DNA of 26,424 nt, taken from NCBI GenBank assembly GCA_023415605.1, contig JAEZKB010000341.1:1-26424 (forward strand). Reading direction: 5' to 3'. The position numbers were made by a program, and so were the translations under genes. The notes under the pieces are model-generated. The model saw nothing but the letters and a program-made list of their open reading frames with translations. It was not told where the DNA came from and did no database searches. Positions 22,198 to 26,424 of the stretch are shown in pieces. Source of the DNA: Pseudomonadota bacterium. Its GTDB lineage: Bacteria > Pseudomonadota > Alphaproteobacteria > Rhizobiales > Devosiaceae. Each line of letters starts with the position of its first letter. Position 1 is the first letter of the stretch.

Positions 22198-23333
22198 CAG
22201 ACCTTGGCCTCCAGGCCCATCAGCACGACCATATTGTCGCGATGCACCATCTCGGTGCGGGTATCATGCCCCAGAATTTGCTCGATGCGAGCCGAATTCT
22301 TGCCCTTGACCGCCTCGGCCTCCTCGCGCCCGAGGCCCGCCAGGCCGCGCGCGATCTCGCGCCCGTCGGGGTCGAGAATGGCGATGGCGTCGCCGCGCTC
22401 GAACTCGCCCTTGACCTTGGTGACCCCGATCGGCAGCAGGCTCTTGCCACCCAGCAGGGCACGCGCCGCACCGGCATCGACGGTCACCGAGCCGGCAACG
22501 TCGAGCGTTCCCATGATCCAGCGCTTGCGCGCCTGCGCCCGGGATTCCGCCGGCGCGAAGAGCGTATGCCGCGCCCCCTCGGTCAGGGCCTTGAGCGGAT
22601 GGTTCTCGGTGCCCTTGGCGATGATCATGGCCGTACCGGCCAGGGTCGCGATCTTCCCTGCCTCGACCTTCGTGGTCATGCCGCCGCGGCTCAGATGGCT
22701 CGCGGCGCCCCCCGCCATGGCTTCAATCTCCGGCGTGATCGCCGCCACATGTGGCAGGTGGGTAGCGTCCGGGTTCTTGCCGGGCGGCGCGGTATAGAGG
22801 CCGTCAATATCGGAGAGCAGGATCAGACAGTCGGCCTCGATCATGGTTGCCACGCGGGCCGAGAGCCGGTCGTTGTCGCCATAGCGGATTTCCGCGGTGG
22901 CCACCGAGTCGTTCTCGTTGATGATCGGCACGGCGCCCAGTCCCAACAGCGTCGAGATCGTCGTCCGCGCATTGAGGAAATAGCGCCGCTCTTCGGTGAT
23001 GTTGGGCGTCAGCAGAATCTGGCCGGTGACGATGCCATGCTCGCCCAGCACATCGGCCCAGGCCTGGCTCAGCGCGATCTGCCCGGCGCTGGCCGCCGCC
23101 TGGCTCTGGTCGAGCGGCAGACTGACTGCCGAGAGACCGAGGATTCGCCGTCCGAGCGAAATGGCGCCCGACGAAACGATCACCACCGAACAGCCGGCCT
23201 TGCGCAGCTCGTCGATGTCGGACGCGATCGAGCGCAGCCATTCGGCGCGCAGCTTGCCGGTCTTGCCGTCGACCAGCAAAGCCGAGCCGATCTTGATCGT
23301 GAGGCGCCGGTAGGGCGCGAGAGCGTTGGCCAT
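22197..23333 (-). CDS. proB: Glutamate 5-kinase ProB
   Basis: This 378-residue enzyme phosphorylates glutamate to gamma-glutamyl phosphate, the first and usually proline-inhibited step of proline synthesis. The amino acid kinase domain spans about 1-260 (TIKIGSALLV, VSSGAISLGRR, NENDSVATAEIRYGDNDRLSA, LLSDIDGLYTAPP, RGGMTTKVEA). A PUA domain follows (about 280-365, with GDAIAILDPDGREIARGL). I chose ATG 23333 because it begins the conserved core and lies one base after the obgE stop; the frame stays open 48 bases further into obgE. The stop overlaps proA. Order obgE-proB-proA is standard in alphaproteobacteria. Confidence 0.97.
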   Translation of the reverse strand: MANALAPYRRLTIKIGSALLVDGKTGKLRAEWLRSIASDIDELRKAGCSVVIVSSGAISLGRRILGLSAVSLPLDQSQAAASAGQIALSQAWADVLGEHGIVTGQILLTPNITEERRYFLNARTTISTLLGLGAVPIINENDSVATAEIRYGDNDRLSARVATMIEADCLILLSDIDGLYTAPPGKNPDATHLPHVAAITPEIEAMAGGAASHLSRGGMTTKVEAGKIATLAGTAMIIAKGTENHPLKALTEGARHTLFAPAESRAQARKRWIMGTLDVAGSVTVDAGAARALLGGKSLLPIGVTKVKGEFERGDAIAILDPDGREIARGLAGLGREEAEAVKGKNSARIEQILGHDTRTEMVHRDNMVVLMGLEAKV

Positions 23334-23334
23334 G

Positions 23335-24378
23335 TTACGGAACCCAGGTCGGCTCGATCTTGCGGCGCTCGGCTTCGGCAATGGCGGCCTTCTCGGCGTC
23401 CATGTAGGCCAGCACCCGATAGAGCACCTGGTCGACGCCCTGGCCGGTAACGCCCGAGGTGGTCAGCACCTCGGCCTTGCTGGCCTTTTTCAGGACCCTG
23501 ACCTTCTCCTTGATCGTCTCCTCGTCGAGGGCGTCGATCTTGTTGAGCACAAGGATTTCCGGCTTCTCGGCCAGTTCCTCGGCATAGGAGCTGAGCTCGT
23601 TGCGGATGGTCTTGTAGGCCAGCTTCACATCGTCCTGCGTACCGTCGATCAGGTGGATCAGCGTGGCGCAGCGCTCGACATGGCCCAAGAACCGGTCGCC
23701 GATGCCGGCGCCCTCATGCGCGCCTTCGATCAGCCCGGGAATATCGGCCAGGACAAAATCGCGTTCGCCGATCGAGACCACGCCGAGATTGGGATGCAGC
23801 GTCGTGAAGGGATAGTCGGCGATCTTGGGCTTGGCCGCCGAAACCGCCGCGAGGAAAGTCGACTTGCCGGCATTGGGCAGACCGACAAGGCCGGCATCGG
23901 CGATCAGCTTGAGCCGCAGCCAGATCCACTTTTCGGTGCCGGGCAGGCCCGGATTGGCGTGGCGGGGTGCCTGGTTGGCCGAGGTCTTGAAATGGGCGTT
24001 GCCGAAGCCGCCATTGCCGCCCGACACCAGCACCATTTCCTGGCCGACTTCGGTGAAGTCGCCGATCAGCGTCTCGTTGTCTTCTTCGAAAATCTGCGTG
24101 CCGACCGGCACCTTGAGGATGATGTCGGCGCCTTTGGCCCCATGCCGGTCCTTACCCATGCCATGGGTGCCGGTCGAGGCCTTGAAGTGCTGCTGGTAGC
24201 GGTAGTCGATCAGCGTGTTCAGCCCATCGACGCATTTGACGATCACGTCGCCGCCACGGCCGCCATTACCGCCATTGGGGCCGCCAAACTCGAGAAACTT
24301 CTCGCGGCGGAACGACACCGCGCCGGCACCGCCGTCGCCAGAGCGTACAAAGACCTTGGCCTGGTCGAGAAATTTCAT
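23335..24378 (-). CDS. obgE: GTPase ObgE/CgtA
   Basis: This 347-residue GTPase acts in 50S ribosome assembly and in growth and stress control. The glycine-rich OBG fold covers about 1-157 (VRSGDGGAGAVSFRREKF, GGPNGGNGGRGG). The G domain has the P-loop GLPNAGKS (166-173), the TTLHPNLG switch, DIPGLIEGAHEGAGIGDRFL (G3 at 212-215), NKID (279-282) and the SGVTGQG G5-like loop (308-314). No Obg C-terminal domain of the Bacillus type is present, which is usual here. The ribosome binding site is weak. proB starts one base after its stop, so a shared transcript is likely. Confidence 0.98.
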   Translation of the reverse strand: MKFLDQAKVFVRSGDGGAGAVSFRREKFLEFGGPNGGNGGRGGDVIVKCVDGLNTLIDYRYQQHFKASTGTHGMGKDRHGAKGADIILKVPVGTQIFEEDNETLIGDFTEVGQEMVLVSGGNGGFGNAHFKTSANQAPRHANPGLPGTEKWIWLRLKLIADAGLVGLPNAGKSTFLAAVSAAKPKIADYPFTTLHPNLGVVSIGERDFVLADIPGLIEGAHEGAGIGDRFLGHVERCATLIHLIDGTQDDVKLAYKTIRNELSSYAEELAEKPEILVLNKIDALDEETIKEKVRVLKKASKAEVLTTSGVTGQGVDQVLYRVLAYMDAEKAAIAEAERRKIEPTWVP

Positions 24379-24431
24379 CGTGTTCAGGTGCCTGTTGCTG
24401 TCGCGATGCTACCGCCAAAAGCGCAGATCGC

Positions 24432-24959
24432 CTATGGCGACCTGGACATCCAGACGTCGCGCGTCAATTCGGTGTCGATATGGCGCACCTCTTCGCCGCG
24501 CGCAAGGCAGAGGCGGTAAGTGGTGCCGGTTTCGGTAAAGCCCAGCTTCTTCTGGATGGCGAGCGAGGCCTTGTTGAAGTGGAAGACGCCGGATGCGATC
24601 GCGGGGGCCGGGGTCGCCTCGAAATACCAGCTCAGCGCCGACGCGCAGGCCTCCGACATGAAGCCGCGGTTCCAATAGGGTTCACCCAGCCAGTAGCCGA
24701 TCACCGTGCCCTGCTCGTCGGTATGAAAGCCGACATGGCCGATCAGTCCCTCGCCTTCGAGATCGATGGTGAAGCCGGTCTCGCTCGCCGGCCGGTCCGG
24801 CCGCCAGGTGCGCAGCCAGGCCTTGGCGTCGGCCAGCCGATACGGGTAGGGAACCCGGCTGAGGTTGCCGGCGACCCCGAAATTGTTGAGGTAGAGCGCC
24901 AGCCGCTCGGCGTCGTCGAGCCTGGGCTGCCGCAATGTCAGCCGCCGGGTCTTGAGCAT
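24432..24959 (-). CDS. GNAT family N-acetyltransferase (second of two)
   Basis: This 175-residue protein has the RimJ/RimL-like GNAT fold and should transfer an acetyl group from acetyl-CoA to an unknown amine. It begins MLKTRRLTLRQPRLDDAERL, the standard first strand and helix of the subfamily. The acetyl-CoA loop lies around GYWLGEPYWNRGFMSEA (about 95-111), and KASLAIQKKLGFTETGT follows as motif B. The start codon overlaps the stop of the upstream GNAT gene by one base (TGATG). Paired GNAT genes before obgE are, from memory, common in Hyphomicrobiales, and ribosomal or envelope targets are only guesses. The open frame upstream of the chosen start is a shadow of its neighbour. Confidence 0.92.
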   Translation of the reverse strand: MLKTRRLTLRQPRLDDAERLALYLNNFGVAGNLSRVPYPYRLADAKAWLRTWRPDRPASETGFTIDLEGEGLIGHVGFHTDEQGTVIGYWLGEPYWNRGFMSEACASALSWYFEATPAPAIASGVFHFNKASLAIQKKLGFTETGTTYRLCLARGEEVRHIDTELTRDVWMSRSP

Positions 24960-25600
24960 CACATCCACTTGGGCTGCTCCAACTCGAGATAAACCGTGGA
25001 CTTGCCCGAGCAGTTGCCGACCGTGTCCAGCCCTTCGCGAATGCGCTTGAACCCGGCCTTCTCGAGCACATTGAGCGAGCCGGCATTGCTGGCCAAAGCG
25101 CGGGATTTGATGCGCGGATAGGCATGGGTGGCGAAGGCTGCTTCGATCAGGGCCTTTACCGCCTCGGACATGATGCCCATGCCCCAATAGGGTTCGCCCA
25201 GCCAATAGCCGAGCTCGGGCGGCTCCCCCTCCGCATAGGAAAAGCCGACAATGCCCAGGAACTCGCCCTTCATGGTGATGGCATAGGGGCGCTCGTCCGC
25301 GCGCTGCGCCATGATCTCGACGAAGGCGATGCCATCGGCGCGGGTATAGGGATGCGGCAGGCGCGCCAGCATTTCGAAAATCTTGCGGTTGTCGGCGAGG
25401 CGAACCAGGTCCGGCACATCGCCGCGGATCGGGGCGCGTAGCACGAGGCGCGGCGTCACGATCTTGCCCGGCAGCAGGTCGCGCTGTCGCCGGGCGGATA
25501 GAGCATGGGTGGCAGCCTCCAGGGCCCGCTTTTCGGCGGCCATGGAGGCTGCGGACCTCCGAACGGGGAAGACGGGCTCCTCGACGATCTGCTTCTTCAT
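24959..25600 (-). CDS. GNAT family N-acetyltransferase (first of two)
   Basis: This 213-residue GNAT acetyltransferase carries an N-terminal extension of about 45 residues, rich in Ala, Arg and Glu, before the conserved TPRLVLRAPIRGDVPDLVRL. The acetyl-CoA loop is in LGYWLGEPYWGMGIMSEA, sharing the YWLGEPYW stretch with the next gene, so the two are probably old paralogues. NAGSLNVLEKAGFKRI is motif B. I chose the ATG at 25600 because GAGG lies 10 bases upstream. A TTG nine bases further upstream would be too close to that site and would overlap the peptidase stop. The peptidase gene ends one base before this ATG. The substrate is unknown. Confidence 0.92.
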   Translation of the reverse strand: MKKQIVEEPVFPVRRSAASMAAEKRALEAATHALSARRQRDLLPGKIVTPRLVLRAPIRGDVPDLVRLADNRKIFEMLARLPHPYTRADGIAFVEIMAQRADERPYAITMKGEFLGIVGFSYAEGEPPELGYWLGEPYWGMGIMSEAVKALIEAAFATHAYPRIKSRALASNAGSLNVLEKAGFKRIREGLDTVGNCSGKSTVYLELEQPKWM

Positions 25601-25601
25601 G

Positions 25602-26270
25602 TCAGGCAATCCTCAATAAGGTATCGGCCGCAGGGGTGCGGGTTTCGGTCCAGACGATCACTTCACCGTCGCGCAGGGCGCGATAGCGCATGCCACGCCC
25701 GCACATGTGTCGGACGGCCCGTTCGGCGGCAGCGCTTTCGGAGTGTGGCGAGCGGAAGTGCGGCACGATCGAATAGTCGATCAGTCCCAACCCATCCCAG
25801 GTCGGCTCGGCCTCGTAGCCGGGCGGCACCTCGGTGGGGTCGTCCATCAGGTCGATGCCGCGCAGAGTCGGCGCGGCCACCACCGCACCGGCCGAAAAGC
25901 CGCCATAGACGATGTCATCGCGGTCGAGCATGTCGACGATCACATCGTCGAAACCCGACTGCTTCATGGCGCGGCGAAGCACGAAGGCATTGCCACCGGT
26001 CACCCAGACCAGGTCGAAGGTGTCGAGGTGCGCCCGCAGCGCTGCGGGCTGGCCGAAATAGCGCCGGAGATCGAGTTCCTCGGTCTGGAGCCCCAGCGCC
26101 CGCAGCTCGACATGCGGGTCGTAGACCTCGTCGCGATAGATGGCGCGCGCCGTGGCCGAGATATTGTCGAGCGCATTGGAGATGATCGCGGCACGCTTGC
26201 CCGACCCGAGCAGTGCCAACAGCGACCCCGCCCGGTCGCCGATCCGATAGGAAGAAAGATACAGTCTCAT
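25602..26270 (-). CDS. Peptidase E-like protein (family S51)
   Basis: This 222-residue protein resembles S51 peptidases, cytosolic serine enzymes such as PepE that remove N-terminal Asp from dipeptides. The nucleophile elbow GGFSAGAVVAAP places Ser126 as nucleophile, and His171 in SIVPHFRSPHSES is the likely catalytic His. VTGGNAFVLRRAM (about 90-102) is the conserved oxyanion-side loop, and the N-terminal strand begins MRLYLSSYRIG. Length fits the family. It is placed between probable rpmA and the two GNATs, a place where I do not expect a peptidase. The substrate cannot be read from the sequence. A terminator ends only about 20 bases before its start. The ribosome binding site is weak. Confidence 0.88.
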   Translation of the reverse strand: MRLYLSSYRIGDRAGSLLALLGSGKRAAIISNALDNISATARAIYRDEVYDPHVELRALGLQTEELDLRRYFGQPAALRAHLDTFDLVWVTGGNAFVLRRAMKQSGFDDVIVDMLDRDDIVYGGFSAGAVVAAPTLRGIDLMDDPTEVPPGYEAEPTWDGLGLIDYSIVPHFRSPHSESAAAERAVRHMCGRGMRYRALRDGEVIVWTETRTPAADTLLRIA

Positions 26271-26290
26271 TTTCAGCCGCCCTCACAGCG

Positions 26291-26323
26291 AAAAGACAAA
26301 GGGGAACCGGATTCCGGCTCCCC
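26291..26323 (-). terminator. Rho-independent terminator after probable rpmA
   Basis: On the minus strand GGGGA-G-CCGG pairs with CCGG-T-TCCCC around AAT (26301-26323), with one G-U pair, followed by TTTGTCTTTT (26300-26291). It lies about 80 bases after the rpmA stop. A second GC-rich hairpin (TGCCGG / CCGGCA, near 26358-26382) lies between them. Confidence 0.85.
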
Positions 26324-26403
26324 TTGGAACGTCTTGGCGCTGTGGCTGGTGGTCTGCCTTGCCGGGGAGCTGGTCTCCGGCAGGGTTGAGATACCTTACC
26401 GGG

Positions 26404-26424
26404 TTATTCTGCGGCTTCCTGTGC
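26404..26424 (-). CDS. rpmA: Probable 50S ribosomal protein L27, last codons
   Basis: Only six residues, AQEAAE, and a TAA stop are inside the window. L27 of Hyphomicrobiales commonly ends in EAAE, and rpmA is the expected gene upstream of the GNAT-obgE cluster on this strand. The call therefore rests on context plus a very short match; rplU or another gene is possible. Confidence 0.55.
   Translation of the reverse strand, partial: AQEAAE

Noticed and set aside
20998..22797. 599-residue open frame on the + strand across proA and proB
   Set aside because: It crosses two well-recognised genes on the other strand and has low-information Arg/His/Gly-rich sequence. It is a GC shadow.

Overview
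The window comes from a GC-rich alphaproteobacterium. It is most likely a member of the Hyphomicrobiales (Rhizobiales), and the gene order reminds me of Devosia-like genomes, although the genus is a guess. The order-level call rests on the conserved neighbourhood rpmA / two GNATs / obgE / proB / proA / nadD / rsfS / rlmH, on the block envC / ctpA / divergent polysaccharide deacetylase / rppH, on the L27-like C-terminus, and on CtrA-type TTAA-N7-TTAA boxes. No phage, transposase, CRISPR, tRNA or rRNA gene was seen.

Layout. (1) Positions 1-988: end of the ATP synthase operon (atpD 3' end, atpC, strong terminator). (2) Positions 1231-11017: a chemoreceptor island on the + strand. It holds a small secreted PDC/Cache protein followed by four methyl-accepting chemotaxis proteins (A, 1861-3828; B, 3954-6023, helical sensor; C, 6667-8478, soluble with two PAS domains; D, 8630-11017, double Cache). 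Palindromic repeats lie between and after them. (3) Positions 11251-16709, + strand: envelope and RNA housekeeping genes (EnvC-type amidase activator, CtpA protease, divergent polysaccharide deacetylase, RppH) and an aspartate/glutamate racemase. (4) Positions 16732-19119, - strand: a fifth chemoreceptor (E), the same length as D and paralogous to it. (5) Positions 19225-26424, - strand: rlmH, rsfS, nadD, proA, proB, obgE, two GNAT acetyltransferases, an S51 peptidase, and the last codons of probable rpmA behind a terminator.

How the genes fit together. The five receptors share almost the same signalling tip and a poly-HAMP linker but differ in their sensors. This suggests one array with diversified inputs. 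Receptors A, B and C carry a C-terminal aromatic pentapeptide of the CheR/CheB-docking type; D and E do not. CtrA-like boxes lie upstream of the Cache-A unit, B, C (distantly) and E, which suggests cell-cycle or motility-linked expression. No cheA, cheW, cheR, cheB or cheY gene is in the window.

The most interesting structural point is that D and E are paralogues in opposite orientation, and they flank exactly the envC-ctpA-deacetylase-rppH-racemase block. In related genomes, as I recall them, envC follows rlmH on the same strand; here the block is reversed. Inverting the D-E interval restores the expected order, so recombination between the two receptor genes is a plausible cause.
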